The notes: a model not told the origin generated them from the letters alone. DNA of 64,000 nt from Siphonodentalium dalli (GCA_032622095.1 CP136061.1:200870244-200934243); one strand, 5' to 3'; numbered from the stretch's first letter, positions 12,024-26,086 are shown. Numbers and translations: made by a program.

Positions 12024-13235
12024 TCGGTTGATCTGTTAATGCATGTCGCGGGCAAACTAGCGTTCAATTAAGAGAACGAGACCCGACTAAGGTTAAAAAA
12101 GGGCTAAAAATGCTCATGATACAGACATACCGAATACTATTTACAAGAGGCGGGTATGAATCCCTAATACCGGCTAGTTTATTATAACAGCGGGTTATGA
12201 ATTCCGCGAACAGCCTGAAAATGGACTGTATCCTGCGTACCAAAGAGGGTGCGACACCATTGACGCCACAGGTGTCGGTCTTCTCCTTAGAAATTCTTCT
12301 AATGCTGTCGAATTTACATTGAACTGCGTCGTTAATTACGTTCTTCGTCTTGACAGCTCGGTGTGAAATGGATGCTTGTGTTATTGTGTATCTTGTAAAT
12401 ATCTTAAATACCTGTCAGGAAAGCCATTATGAGAGTATGTAGATTATACACAGCCATGACTGTCTTCCGTTATCACAATAACATTAAAGTCCCAATAAGA
12501 AAACCAATTATTCTCGAAAATTCAGTATTTTAAATATATATATATACGCCAGTAAATGAAACCAGGATGTTGTAATGTTTTGACTGGACACGCGCCCCTG
12601 CGTCTAATAAAAGCTTTGTGAAAAGTGGGTGTATCGATCGAGTCTCGTGTCTGACAAAGAGCAATGAATGGAATGTATACGGTGTGTAAAATGACGACAA
12701 TGAACTGAATAGTTTTACTGGAGCGTATTATATGTTACAAGCAACTAATTATATAGAGTTACCCTTCTTGAATTTGTGTAGGGGAAACTCGAGTCAGCAT
12801 AAAAGAAAATATGGCTGCTGATTGGTTGATTATCATTGAGGGGAAATTCCCAGAAAATCATAGCCTAGGTAAATATGGCGATCATTTTTTTGGCCATGAA
12901 GAGTCTGGTAGGGTTCCTAAGTTACGGAAGTTGTCTGGGTATTTTTATACTGCTGATTTTTAGGCAGCAAATGGAGTAGTTGTGGAAACGCAAGATTATC
13001 GTTTGAAAACAATACCGAAAAGGGCGCGGTTGATGTCAAGACTGGTGTATCGGATGACGTTCTAAGGGAAACTTGACCACTTGAAGTTCAAATAGGCTTA
13101 ACCTATGGCCGGCGGGACTTAAAGTTAACACTCTCACCTATGGAATTTTTTTTGTAACCTATATGCCATCTGTATAGGAGGATGGATAACTCTGGACGGT
13201 ATGTTGTGTTACTTACTTACGTATTCACATACCAG
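12024..13235 (+). repeat. Segmental duplication, copy 1
   Basis: This sequence recurs at 46280-46419 plus 49419-50481, where a 3-kb element splits it. Shared blocks run from 'tcggttgatctgttaatgc' through 'cacgcgcccctgcgtctaat' to 'ggaggatggataactctgga'. The copies differ by scattered substitutions and small indels. No open reading frame of note is present, so this may itself be a repeat family member. This copy serves as the unoccupied site for the 46-kb insertion. Confidence 0.85.
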
Positions 13236-14739
13236 GTGTGCGTAAACACTCTCGCCTATGGAAAATAATTTGGTTTGTAACATACACTGAAAAAAACGAT
13301 AGAGTAGATATTCCTACTAATTATAAGAGTAGGAATTGTTCTTACGCATGCAAAGAGTAGATTTGCTATAGCCTGATAGGAAAGCGATTGAGACTATACT
13401 CAATTTAAGTGTACACATATCTAAGATATCTACACTTTTTTGAGTATACAGCGACCACGTGCCGATGTTCATTTTCGCGGTACGTCATTATTTTGGTAAC
13501 GCAATTTTGTCTGAACTTGATGAGTGCATAAAATATTCTTTAACCGTGGAAATCATTGAATTTTTATGTAAGTACGGACTGTCGATATGTCGGAATCGTG
13601 GTAACGTAAACACGGCAATGTTTTGGGTTCATTATTTTTTTTAGCTGTGGAATTTCATTGAAAACATAAATCGTACGATTCTTGGTTAGGTAGGCCTGTA
13701 CTTTAGATTTTTAATAATTAAATTAATAATTTACATCATCTGACTCACCAAAAAAGTGCTGAAGGGTACACGGGTTTAAAAATCGCATTCTAAATGACTT
13801 AGTTTTCGTGTCTGCCATGATTTCTGTTACTGTTACTTAGAAGTTAGAGAACAATTGTATTATATATATATGTTCCAAGGAAAATTAAAAACTGAACTGA
13901 AAACGAACTGCTGATGGGCGCCAGACTTTCAGGAACACAGTTAAAACTTAAAGTAACTGCACTAGTGCCGATCACCGGCAAAACCTATCACGGTGTAACC
14001 TTTGATTTCGATTCGGCTAGGTTAAAGAATTCCGTAATTCCAACTTATATACTCCTCTGTCCTAATTGACCTTCACCTTGGTGTGAGATTTGTCGATTCA
14101 GAATTTGTTTTTGTCAACAACATGTTTCATATCACCTTCATCATTCATTATCGTCTGACATCATCATCGTCGACAGAATCACTCAATGTGATACACGACA
14201 TCATGATGTACGTGACAGAAATTATCAAACTTCACAAAATATGAAGATACATAGATGTGTGATAGGAAAAGAAATTTACTTTAAAAAGACACACCTTTTA
14301 TTATAACAATTGAGTCACCCATTCAATAGATATGGCCATTTACACCTCTGAAAAACCCACATTCTTTCTGCCGCTACTACCATTTAGTTACCATGCACTG
14401 ACACAGTATTAACCTGCGACGACGCCCTGAGACGATGTCACAATTTAATTATCTTAATAACTAAATATAAGGCCATTAAGCCTTAAGGGTTATTTTTATG
14501 TGTCTTAAAACAGGGGCCCTAAACGATATGTTGGCAACCGTATAATTTCTTTAATTTAATTTCTTTGCCGATATATAAAACTTATCATAACTAATCATAG
14601 AATTATATATCTATTTGGTGCCTGCAATTTTCTATCGCTCCTTCATATTGAATTTAAAGAATGAAATTGAACTTTTACCCATTTCACTCATATCTCTGGG
14701 AATAGGTACACTTTATCGGTGAAAATGGCATTAAAGACA
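13236..14739. other. Intergenic
   Basis: AT-rich sequence with a small palindrome near 13410-13440 ('gtgtacacatatctaagatatctacac'-type symmetry) and TCA-rich stretches near 14120-14175. An open frame of 61 residues at 13459-13644 has no recognisable features. No supported gene. Confidence 0.4.
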
Positions 14740-14960
14740 TACATGTATTATGGACTTGTTCCGGTACGGTACATGAAACTGATGAGTTAGTAGTCAGGCG
14801 CTATGCCAACAGGGGGAATATAGCATTCTACGAATATCGCCGAACATTTCAAGCAAATCGACGGTACGTCGGTACCACTCTATAGAAACATCGTCTGAAC
14901 AACGCTGAATTGTAAATATTTACATCTCGATTCGGGACGCAACTTTTGGCGATAAGGTAA
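14740..14960. repeat. Dispersed repeat, inverted partner of 29145-29380
   Basis: It aligns to the reverse complement of 29145-29380. Shared phrases are 'tatggacttgttc', 'gcgctatgcca' and 'cgattcgggacgcaac'. No function is evident. Confidence 0.6.
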
Positions 14961-15011
14961 TGAAAACGAGTTTACCATCGAGAGTCACTGAATTAAATTA
15001 ATATGTTATAA

Positions 15012-15215
15012 TGATGATGTGTGTTGTCAAATTGGATATAATATTTGTAAAACTAACTAATTTCAGAATAATTATTTAACATTTATATTTTATCACCCTA
15101 CCCGAGCGTTTCACATCACTTTAATATAATTTTAATTTATAGGCATAATCACATTAAATAAGTCCAACACACAATAACGATTTAATATTCATATCATGCC
15201 AGTGTTTTGAATATA
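15012..15215 (+). repeat. Dispersed repeat, copy 2
   Basis: Direct partner of 11615-11830, as described there. The following stretch to about 16450 shows only a TCA/ATC-rich tract at 16085-16150 and no supported gene. Confidence 0.65.
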
Positions 15216-16454
15216 CAGCACAAATTTTAACCAGACAAAAGTAGGAACACTTTTAATGACAGAAAATCACAATTTCATGACGTCGTTTTGTCACATCACT
15301 AAATGTACCTTGAAATTGACTTATTCACATGTACCGGTATGGCAATTGTTTTTCTATATTTTGTTCAGAACAATTTATTTTGGCCAATAGCTCGATTCAG
15401 CCATGCAAAGCTAAAATATTTGATGAACATAGCATTGGTGAAATCTTTTTAGGAAACATTTTGGTCCCCTGATCTGATCATAAAGTTGCATGATCTGACG
15501 ATTCAAACTTTGAATTTCAAAGTACTTTTGTGTTCACAATATCATATTAAAACTGATCCTCAGCTCTCAAAAGATCACCAGGCCATGCAGCGATATGGCG
15601 AGGTAACTTGGAATTGATCCAAAAATCCTCTTGTCGATCGTTAAATAGGCGAGGTGGCTTTGACGGCTGGCTCTAGATTTCAAGCAATTATATGCTATAT
15701 ATATGAGATTGTTTGTTTTGAAATTTGAAACGATCAGTTTTGTTTCTTTTCCACAACTTGCACCAGCGTCCCAGAAAAAAATCCGTAATCTCGACATTCT
15801 TGTAAATATCAATCGCATTTCGAGTACATTTCTGACAGTTTACATTGAGTGTTCCTGAATTATTTTAGACTTCTAGTCATATAGTTTGTGATATGGCTTT
15901 TATGTGTGGGACGTGTGTGCTTGGGGTGCATACACTCAACCCTCTGTCGTCACATGACTGACTCAATTTGGACTCTAATATACTGTTCAGATCCAGTCGC
16001 ATCTATTGACACAATAAAATAATTTGTGTGATTCTTTGATGTCATATATGGTGACATGTAAAATTTAGCTTTGATTCCTCTTGTTGTCATCTACAAACTC
16101 ATCTTCGCCACCATCACCACGATGTCATCATCTTCATCATCGTCATAAGTTCACAATATGAGAGCAACCCAACTATCGATATAAAATATACACGCAGTTC
16201 AGTTGAACAAATCCCAATTGTTGACGTTTGAATTAGGCCTATACCGGTAGTTTAAGTTTAATACAAAATAGTGGTTCTTTTCACAATGATATCACCCTAC
16301 TCTACTAGTATACGATTGAAACAATGTAATATCTTCTGCATTTTATATGAAAGTGATTTAGACAGTCGGAACCTCTAGTATATAATATTAAGAAATCAAA
16401 ATTAAACCATCTTCATAATAATAAATATCATACACTGCATGAAAAGTGGAATTA

Positions 16455-17230
16455 CAAAAGAATAAATTATGCCTAAATTCCATGTACACAATTTACAACG
16501 GCATAAATTTATCCTAAATTTGAAATTTAGGCATATGCATAAATTTCACATTTATTCTTCCTCACAAAGTGAATAAATGCGAATAAATTCTCCCTAAATT
16601 TGAAATTCCAGATTTCGAACAAAATAGATCTGGCATGATTCTGGAGTTTAACATAATTTATGCACTGCATACATTTTACATGAATGTTGAAATCCAAGGG
16701 ACAACATTTCAAACTTGCATAGTGTCATAACTTTGGGATCGTCTTACATATGTTTCATAATTCGAGATATAAACGCTCTTTAATTATGACATAAATTAAG
16801 CAAATGGGGATAAATTTCAAAGTTTATTTGAATAAATTAAAAAATTTATGTGGATAAATTTCAAAATTTATGTGGATAAATTTTAAAATTTATGTGCATA
16901 AACTTCCATTTATCTACATTTAACTGACCATCCAAATTGATCTGATATCAATGTTAGTAAATTTCAACTACATTTATATCATGAAATGTTTTTTTAAATA
17001 TGGATAGATTTCGAAATTTATCCTCATTTTTCTAAATTTAGTCATGGCATAAATTTAGAATAAATTGCGTCTAAATTCCATTCACCTAATTTATAATGGT
17101 TTAAAAATATCCTAAGTTTAGAACTCAGATGTGGCAACATGCATGATTATGCACTGTGCAAATTAACATTGAAATATAAGGCGCCAAATTTCAGCACTTA
17201 TGTAGTGTCATTCTTTTTGGAACACTCTTA
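16455..17230. repeat. AT-rich tandem and duplicated sequence
   Basis: A 24-bp unit ('aaatttatgtggataaatttc') is repeated about three times near 16845-16900. A diverged direct duplication links 16460-16735 with 17040-17220; both contain 'gcctaaatt' or 'gtctaaattcca' blocks followed by a 'catgatt...atgcactg' block. Open frames here are by-products of AT-rich repeats. Confidence 0.55.
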
Positions 17231-17391
17231 ATTTTGTTTCACAGTTCCATGTATAGATGGATAAATAAGAACCATTTTTCTGTGCTAAAAATCAGAAGAA
17301 TTTTGAGGTGGAAGCCATATGACCACTGCTTACTTTGTACCAACAAAGAATACCATTACCTCAAAACCTAGGAACTGTTCTTAGCAAGTAC

Positions 17392-17492
17392 TAGTCCAAG
17401 TCTGCCTGTACATAAACCAGCTAGGATATTTGGATACGGACATGCTCGTTATTCAAATATCCTAGCTGGTGTAGGTACATGCAGACTTGTAC
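17392..17492. repeat. Short hairpin related to the 52868-54029 element
   Basis: Arms of about 40 bp start 'gtccaagtctgcctgtac' and contain 'ccagctaggatattt'. Both phrases closely match the terminal repeat of the larger element at 52868-54029. The loop is about 15 bp. This looks like an internally deleted member of that family. Confidence 0.75.
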
Positions 17493-17519
17493 CTGTTCGG
17501 TAACCATGAATTTCACATC

Positions 17520-18330
17520 ATATGAATGTCTACCTCAAGATTACATGATTTATTGAGCCTATTTCACCTGTTATCATTACAATATCCAGCGGGTTTAACC
17601 CTTTAATGACGGGAGATGCGCTGGTGCTGCATTACATATCATATGCCAGTGAGTGCTCTCATATATGAGGTCCTCGCCCACCTCCCATGGAATACGGAAT
17701 ACCACTTAACACAGAGGGTGGAATACGGACTACCAGTTAACAGCCATATGGAATACATAAAAATATATGAAAACTTCATTTTTTTGGAAGGCCGGCGTAC
17801 GAATACCGGTATTTTTGGAATACCGAATACCTCCTAACAGAGGGACTGGAGTACGGCGTACCTCATAACAGGGCATGGAATACGGTGTACGAAAGGGGGG
17901 GGGCTCAAATATGCGGTCTCTCATGGATCCTCGCATATATAAGAGAATGCACTGACTTACAAGGACTTAGGTCATGGTGAATATTGTTCGGTCAATGTAT
18001 TCTCTCATATAAGTTAGGGTCCTGTGGGCGACACATAACATTAAGAGAACACTTTGGAAAGGGTTCTCGCAAAATTTCAGTCATGTAATTAAATTTGTTC
18101 ACGAAATGGGCTATCGAAAGCCACATAAATCATGCACTTTTGATCGGAGGCTGGCCTTCACCTGCTGTGTTCGCTAACCATGTACATGTATTTCACATAA
18201 CAGGAATGTCCAGCTCAAGATTACATGATTTAGTGAGCCAATTCATTATGAATCATTACAATTGAAAGTCATATAAATCATGCAATGTTGACATGAGACC
18301 CACCTTCATCTACTGTGAAATACATTGAGG
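17520..18330. repeat. Small TIR element with minisatellite inside direct repeats
   Basis: The inverted ends 'gtgctctcatatatgagg' (about 17652) and 'cctcgcatatataagagaat' (about 17930) enclose degenerate units of about 30 bp. These units are rich in 'ggaatacgg' and 'taacagaggg' and are followed by a G run (17896-17903). Flanking it, the phrase 'ctcaagattacatgattta' occurs near 17530 and again near 18212, giving a diverged direct duplication. Open frames in 17616-17936 arise from the minisatellite. Confidence 0.55.
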
Positions 18331-19890
18331 AACATGTATTCACTTCCAGTGCGATTTAGTCTTCAAAAAGTGGGGTTATAATTAGTTGCAGTGACAAAGT
18401 TTATACCTTTTCTAGTCCAGCCTTTTGGTTGAGACAAATATGTGTTGCTTTAGTTTTAATCCAAATTGGGGTTGTCGGTCATAAACCAAAATGTTATGAA
18501 ATTGTACAAGTCGAAAAAGGGCAATAACACAATATCATGTCAACATTATTGGACTGAACCGTACTTGAACTGGGCCTGTATATTTGGCTGATAAAGACAC
18601 ATACCAAGTTTGGTAGCTAGATTGGACATGTCACATCATGGGCTAGGAAAAATAGATTCAATTTCAATGTTACCTTTAAATTACATAAATGTACAACTGT
18701 GGTACAATGGTGTGGAATATATACTAAATGTATTGGATTATTGAGAAAATTTATCATTTTGGTTAGCCAGCATCTTGATAAACAATATTGCTGATAATAA
18801 CCAAAAAGAATTATTAATAAAAGATTATTGAATAAATAGACAAGTCACATCACATGCAAAGCTGACCAGCCTCCAAATAATTAAGAGCCACATCGTCTGT
18901 GTATGTTATTTGAATGTTTAAGTTGTTCAAAAGTTCCCTTATAAACTATGATATCAATTGCAAATCTTAAATGTCAAGCAGTTGGAAATGATGCCTTTTA
19001 GCTAACATTAACTAAACATTGTGTGTTAACTACCATTAAATATACCATTGCAGCTATGGAATGTATTTATCAATGGATAAGAATGAAATGACTGAAATGA
19101 CATCCATGTAATGTATCGACTATGGTTTGAATCCTAAAATATATCCATACATTGGGAGTAAATTAGACAATGACACAATATTCATATCCGATTAATGTTT
19201 TAATTGTTGCCTCTGGTTGACACATGTGAATGAATCATAATAAATCACAGGATAAATTGTCATATGTGGAAATTGAAAGTTCAATATCAAAAACTAAATT
19301 AATTGTACAATTATAATTAGTTTGTTTACAAACATTTTTTAGACTAACAGTTCACCTCTATGCTACTTCCTTAAAGATTATATGAATTTAAAAATTTAAA
19401 AATGAAAAGGGCTTTAATAACCTTGGAGCATCAATCATATTAACGAGAGGCCGATCACGAGAGGCCGATCACGAGAGGCAGATGTTAACCCATCCATTGG
19501 TGATAGTAAATTACTATGATCGGAATCATAAATGAGAGTTTTGGTGTTTAATTATAGAGTATATTGTTATGTACTATTATAGACAAATGTACATAACACA
19601 AAATATTTGAATTTATGGGTCACTCGCATTTATATAAGAGAATGCATTGGTACAGCTAAAGCACCACAGCATTGGGTTAAATGTGAATTGTGGCCTGGAC
19701 ATGGAATACTTGGGTTAAGAGAGTCCAATTTAAGTTTACAACAATAATGTATCACATTATACCAAATCACAAGAATTGTTTATGTTGAACACTGACCACT
19801 ATATATGAACACTTTTGAGAAAAAATTCCAAGTAGAAAATGGCAAAAATTATCTATTCAGCCACATTCCAATCTTGGTTGTGATCAAATT
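18331..19890. other. Intergenic
   Basis: AT-rich sequence with a 2.5-unit tandem of 'gagaggccgatcac' at 19445-19487. The phrase 'tatataagagaatgcatt' near 19630 resembles the TIR at 17930. No gene is supported. Confidence 0.45.
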
Positions 19891-19899
19891 ATCCTTACT

Positions 19900-20500
19900 C
19901 CAGTTATCGATTGGAAACCAATATGTTATTGGGCAGAGGGATAAGACGCCCTATTATGTATACGAACTCAAACAAGGGCCGTAACTCTGGTATAAATATC
20001 GTTTGATGAAATCCGTAGTATGTGAAATCACCATACGAATGGAGAATAACATCTGATGACACCCGAGGTAGAATAGGTTCGTACAGGAACAAAATTCACA
20101 AATTCCAAATCAAATAATGGCCATAAATCTGCTTTCAAGTTTTGGGACAAAACCTATAGGTTGTGGGTATCCTTTTCTCCAAGCTATGCTATCACCATTC
20201 CAAAGGGCAAAACTCTGATAAATAACACCCAAATTACAAGGTGATATGTTTGGATGGACATAATTTCCAAGTCAATTAAGGGCCGTAACTCCAGGTAACT
20301 CTGGTAAAAACTTATAGATGACACCTGTAATATGTCGGTATCCTTTCCTGCAATCCTTGCTATCACCAAACCAAAAGACAATAAAAGTTTAAACACCCCT
20401 AAATTGATATTTCTTTGGCTTCGGGGGTCAAAAATATTTGAATCAAGTCGAGGAACCACCCCTTTAAAGCTCAGAGTTATTATATATCCATTTTTGAAAC
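19900..20500. repeat. Diverged repeat with 'gggccgtaactctgg' phrases
   Basis: Two or three loosely repeated units carry 'aagggccgtaactct', 'ggtatcctttcctgcaat' / 'ggtatccttttctccaag' and 'ctatcacca...ccaaa'. I recognise this kind of phrase as a very common dispersed repeat in bivalves; the association is from memory and not tested. Minus-strand open frames inside it are not credible genes. Confidence 0.6.
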
Positions 20501-21194
20501 CTGCTAATTTTCACCACATCGATTAATGTAATCGGATTGTCAACATTTAACAACCACCAACTTTATAAATGTGAGCAATTTCAGGTCAGGATACAAGTAA
20601 CTGCTTATTGACTGGAAATGACAGTATTACAGTTGATAATAAACAAACACAGCACATAGGCTCCTGCAAACGTTCGAGATTTGATTCACACGTTAATTTC
20701 CCAAAATATATTTCTCTATTCACATGCATTCACAGTAGAAATATACCTCCATCTACCGGTAGTACAATTTCATTTATCGATTCAATTTTCCAGTATAATA
20801 GCAAAATATGAAGTGTTGGACCATGATGATTTGATAGATTATTCGTCATATTTTCTACATATAAATTGCTGTTATGAAAAAATATTGTTATTACTGATGT
20901 ACTTTTGATTACGGTGATTCAATAAGTTTCGATTAGATTTGAAATTTCCCCTTGATTTGATGTTAGATTGGATGAAAAAAATTGTGATTCTCAGGAGTCT
21001 AACTGCACATTATATACTATTTACATGTCAAAATTAAAGATACATGTAGTTGATACATGTAGATTTGAAGATTTTAGCAGTGGTGTCTGGATAATAGCTA
21101 CATGTACATACATATAAAAACTTTCAAAATCATTTCAGAGAAAGTTTTGTGTGAGCCAATCTGACCATACAAGCTCACACTACTTCGTCAATGT

Positions 21195-22480
21195 TTCATT
21201 ATCACCCTTCCATGACCACTTACTCGCGCGTTTAGGATTCTACACAAAAAAATATATGCATTTAGGAACCTGCCCAAAATACTAAATGCGAAAATTTGTA
21301 GCGATCAGACAAATCGGGCCCATTGTACTAATACATTCAGAAATTTTAAGTGATCTGGCAAAGGGCGTTTTCCCCCTTCCATGATCACCTATTCGCGCGT
21401 TTAGGAATCTGCACACAGAAAAATTTATAGGAATATTTGAAGCGATCCGGCAAAGGGCAATATCACCCTTCCGTGACACCTACTCGCGCATTTAGGATTC
21501 TGCACAAAACAAATATGGAAAAAATTTAAGCGATCTGGCAAAGAGTGATATCACCCTTCCATGACCACCTATTCACGCGTTTAGGATTCTGCACGCAAAA
21601 AATTATATAGGAAAATTTGAAGCGACCTGGCTAAGGGTGATATCACCCTTCCATGACCACCTACATTTTACTCGCGCATTCACCGTTCTGCTAAAAAAAA
21701 CTATATGGGAAAATTTGAAGCGATCTGGCAAAGGGCGATATCACCCTTCCATGACCACCTATTCGCGCGTATAGGATTATGCGCACAAAAATATATAGGA
21801 AAATTTGAAGCGATCTGGCAAAGGGCGATATCACCCTTACATGACCACCTATTTGCGCATTTAGGATTCTGCACACAAAAATATATAGGAAAGAAAATTT
21901 GAAGCGATCTGGCAAAGGGCGATATCACCCTTCCATGACCACTTATTCGCGCGTTTTGGATTCTTCACACACAAATATATAGGAAAATTTGAAGCGATCT
22001 GGCAAAAGGCGATATCACCCTTCCATGACCACCTACATTTTACTCGCGAATTCACCGTTCTGCTAAAAAAAACTGTATGGGAAAATTTGAAGCGATCTGG
22101 CAAAGGACGATATCACCCTTCCACGACCACCTATTCGCGCGTTTAGGATTCTGCACACAAAAATATATAGGAAAATTTGAAGCGATCTGGAAAAGGGCGA
22201 TATCACCCTTCCATGACCACCTACATTTTACTCGCACATTCACCGTTCTGCTAAAAAAAACTATATGGGAAAATTTGAAGCGATCTGGCAAAGGGCGATA
22301 TCACCCTTCCATGCCCACCTATCTGCGCATTTAGGATTCTGCACACAAAAATATATAGAAAAATTTAAAGAGATCTGGCAAAGGGCGATATCACCCTTCC
22401 ATGACCACCTATTCGCGCGTTTAGGATTCTGCACACAAAAATATATAGGAAATTTGAAGCGATCTGGCAAATGAATTTTA
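21195..22480. repeat. Satellite of 90/98-bp units
   Basis: About 13 tandem copies carry 'gaagcgatctggcaaagggcgatatcacccttcc' (given here only as a landmark). Unit starts at 21717, 21807, 21901, 21991, 22089, 22179, 22277, 22367 and 22455 give spacings of 90, 94, 90, 98, 90, 98, 90 and 88. Two unit types can be told apart: one has 'attcgcgcgtttaggattctgcacaca', the other 'acattttactcgcgcattcaccgttctgc'. Because 90 is a multiple of three, both strands stay open over several units; those frames are artefacts. Confidence 0.9.
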
Positions 22481-24600
22481 TTTCAAAGTAATTCTATTAG
22501 TTCTCCACGTTCTGAATTAGGCCATAAAATGGATTCTATTTGGCCAACTTGATAACATGAAGAAATAATCCAATTATTTTAATATTCTCATTTTTGTGCT
22601 GAAATTGTGTTGTGTAGAACACTGCACACCAAGAAAGGTACATATAACTACCAAGATCGTGGCATGATACCGAATCTCATTTTAGTGTTTACAGGGTGCA
22701 ATCTCTGCATGACTAAGCGTTGTGACACATTGATATACATGGGATGTCTCCAAATGTAAATTATACTGTATATGTACATGTATAAACACTATATGATGAG
22801 TCAACAAGTGTGTTTGTTCATTTGAAATCCAGCCTTATTTTTAAACGAAAATTAAGAACAAAAATGTATGGGTCCCATCTAGGGGCCACCCAAAAATCCA
22901 CATGAAGTTTGGCGATGAATGGATGAGATGTGACACATATGGTGTGATATAGGAAGTTGTTGATGGCTGGCAGACACCAACCATGGCAATAGCTTTGTCA
23001 AGTTGAGCTAAACAAAAGAAGAAGACAGTTCCGACCCTACCGAACTGATTAATTTAGTAAATTTTTCTAATGACTGACATATCGAGAAGATATCTTATAT
23101 GAAATTGTTGATGGACGACGGACAACAACCCATGGCAATAGCTCAAACTTGTCAAGTTGAGTTAAAAGAAGACAGTTTGGACCCTACCGAACTGATTAAT
23201 TAATTTAATTTTTTTACTGACCGATTTTTTTGAGTACGGTTGATATCTTCGGCTAGGACACATATCTTGACAGAAGCATGTTTTTATGTTTTTTTGTTTG
23301 GCTTTAGACATTCAACCCACTATTTAAAGGGCAAATAAAACAAACTGATTTATTCTGAACATTTCCATATGGAGATAATGATAAACTGCGCATATCAATG
23401 AATGAAAACTCTTCCTTGTCCATACTCCACATGTATATGAGCAATTACTGCAGTATTTAACCATTTAACAGGAATACAAAATGCATTATTTTGCATGCAC
23501 GGTAGACATTAGGGGCGGATGCCTATGATAAACAAGTAATGTTTGTTGAGTGGCATAATCTCTATTTGTTTAATATCATAAATATTTTAGGACAGTCCAA
23601 AAACTTTTTCGCAAAATTGACAAGTACGAATCTGTTTGTGAGACAATCATGCTTGCCACACACAGTAAGGGGATTATGTTTCTGCATGTCTTGATTATTT
23701 TATTCTTAATTATGTAGTCAGGTCATCTCGTTGATGATAAATGACATTCGCCTCAACCATGAAACCGGAACTATACAATACAAGCATCATCAAACATGAC
23801 AAAACAATGCCTGTGTGTGCCTAAATAAACCTTGTGTGTATTTTTTAATATACGGATTCTAGGACTGGTGCCGTGTAATAATCAGCGCGATGCGTGTATT
23901 AATGGGTTTGTTAATATGGCAATTGTGCCATTGCGGAAGGATAGAACTTGAGGCTGTGCCACTCATTATATCTGGCCTCGCTAACACTCCTGCCGTTCTG
24001 TGTATTTAATGATCTGTTGTCATTCACTATGCGAAAGGGGTCTCTTGTCTATTATTTACTACATTAAGTATATTATTTGCTACACTAAAGAGATATTAAT
24101 ATATATGTTATTGTCTTCTTATTGTAGCACAGGATAGCCCCAACCAAAGATTTAGAACTTAACATAACCAATTGCAAGTCGGCAGTGATCGTTGGAAAGT
24201 TGAAAGTATATTTTGAATTCCCATCACAATGTTAAATTTAGTCTTTTAGAACTATTTTGATTACGCCAGATGTTAATGAATTTACTTCAAAATTTAATGC
24301 AATGTAATTACATTCAATTGACGCACCTGTGTGTTTAATTGGAGACCTGAAGATTGATAGTACTTATAGTAGTTGCTAAAATTACCAGTTTTTCTTCTGT
24401 TGATCCTTTCACTAAATACCATATTGGGAACTGTACTGTCATATATGAATTGCACATTTAATTTACCCTCCCTTGTGTATTATATCATATGTCTTTAGTG
24501 GTATTTGGCATATGCTCTAATTGCGGAACGCCCCCCTCAGGCCTTCAGGAGATGCCTTTGGCATCGCATGCTGGGATACTAGTATCATACTACTCGCCTC
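22481..24600. other. Intergenic with one short tandem duplication
   Basis: A diverged direct duplication of about 150 bp is seen at 22930-23225. It repeats 'ttgttgatgg', 'ccatggcaatagct', 'tgtcaagttgag' and 'gaccctaccgaactgatta'. Elsewhere I see no gene or recognised element. Confidence 0.5.
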
Positions 24601-24979
24601 GACATTTTGTATGGGAGCTACTCGCCACTCGCCTATAATTATTTGAAGGGGAGCTCCTCATTGCTCACCCGTGATTTCCCACATGGAGAGGACTGGAACT
24701 GTGTTTATTTAATCAAATTGATGGTGTTTTTACTTTACACATGCACACATTTTAACCTATTGCTAATAAGGGACACAACTATCCTGTTAAAGTGGGTATT
24801 TTACCTTTATAACCATAAATATTGGTCTCCCAGGCCTGGGTGGAAATAACTTACGCTCCCGGGGTGGTGGGTCCTAAAAACTGAAAAACAAAATTTCCAC
24901 CTTGTATCCGTATTTTTGTTCCTGACCCCCCCCTGCCCCATTTGGAAATATTTAAATATGAAATAAGCGCGTATTGTGC

Positions 24980-25850
24980 TTATTTTTAAGAAAACAGACT
25001 GGAAAATACCACGAATAAACCAACCCACGGCCTACCATAATTATGAACGGTCTTTATACTGGGTTTTCATTGTGGATGGAGCCATCCAACGGAATAACGT
25101 GTTTACGTCCACTGAGGGCTCAGTTCAGAATCAAATAAGTCCAATATTAACATATTTGAATATTTATCTATTTAATTATGCGCATACACCCCATGAGGGA
25201 AGAAAGCCCCAACCGACTGCTAATTCTCTTTTTATCACATTAGAAATGGTATAGGTATGTGAACTGTGTGTCACTTTAATAACAAAAATAGTAGCGCTCC
25301 GTGATTGAGACATCAATTCTTGGGACCGGGATGTTGATTATATGCATATATATGGGAAGAGGGTTTTTCTTCAATTTTCGAGTCGATATATGCCAACCAT
25401 ATGAGGGAAGCAAGCCCCCAGTAACCCTAAATACAATTTTATGGTACAGATCTGTGCAGGAGATGTCCCTTTACTTAAATATACTAGAGCTCCGGGGTGG
25501 AGACACTCATTCGGCGGGGCAAGGATGCTGATTATATGAAAATATGGGGTTTTTTTTACCCAATTTTAAGTCAATTAGTACATCATATGAGGGAATCAAA
25601 TCCCCAAGGGACCCCTAATTACCTTTCTATGACCATCAAAATTGTATATATCTGTGCATGAGATGTCCTGTTAATCAAATATACTAGAGATCCGGGATGG
25701 AGACACACATTCGTGGGACATGGATGCTGATGACACGAAAATAGGTGTTTTTGGGCCAATTTAAAGTAAATGAACACTGGTACATCAATTATGAGTGAAA
25801 CAAGCCCTGGCGATACCAAACTTTTATGACACAAGCGCCAAAACATGCGC
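24980..25850 (+). repeat. Tandem array of about 190-bp units
   Basis: Units share 'tactagagctccgg.gtggagacac', 'ggatgctgattatatgaaaatat', 'aattttaagtcaat' and 'catatgagggaa.caa.cccc'. Starts are spaced roughly 170-200 bp through this stretch. The same unit occurs as a short array inside the element at 58541-59629 (about 58915-59340). Confidence 0.7.
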
Positions 25851-25960
25851 CATTAGTCTCACATTTCGTCGCTTGTGTCGTTTTCGGCGCACTTTTTGTA
25901 GCTTTTGGCCCTAATAGTATTCCATACATAGGACAGTGACATATATTGTATAAATTAAAT

Positions 25961-26012
25961 AATTAACACCATTTGTGATATAAATAGTTAATAGGTCACA
26001 AATGGTGTTAAT
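25961..26012. repeat. Small palindrome
   Basis: 'attaacaccatttgtga' and its reverse complement are separated by about 17 bp. It may be a relic of a short MITE. Confidence 0.7.
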
Positions 26013-26086
26013 CATATATATTTCAGCCACATATATCTGATATTGCTACCCTGCTTGGAAAACAGGGCTGATATTACTATAAAGTT

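Noticed and set aside
21691-22474. Several 65-85-residue frames on both strands
   Set aside because: Produced by a 90-bp satellite whose period is a multiple of three.
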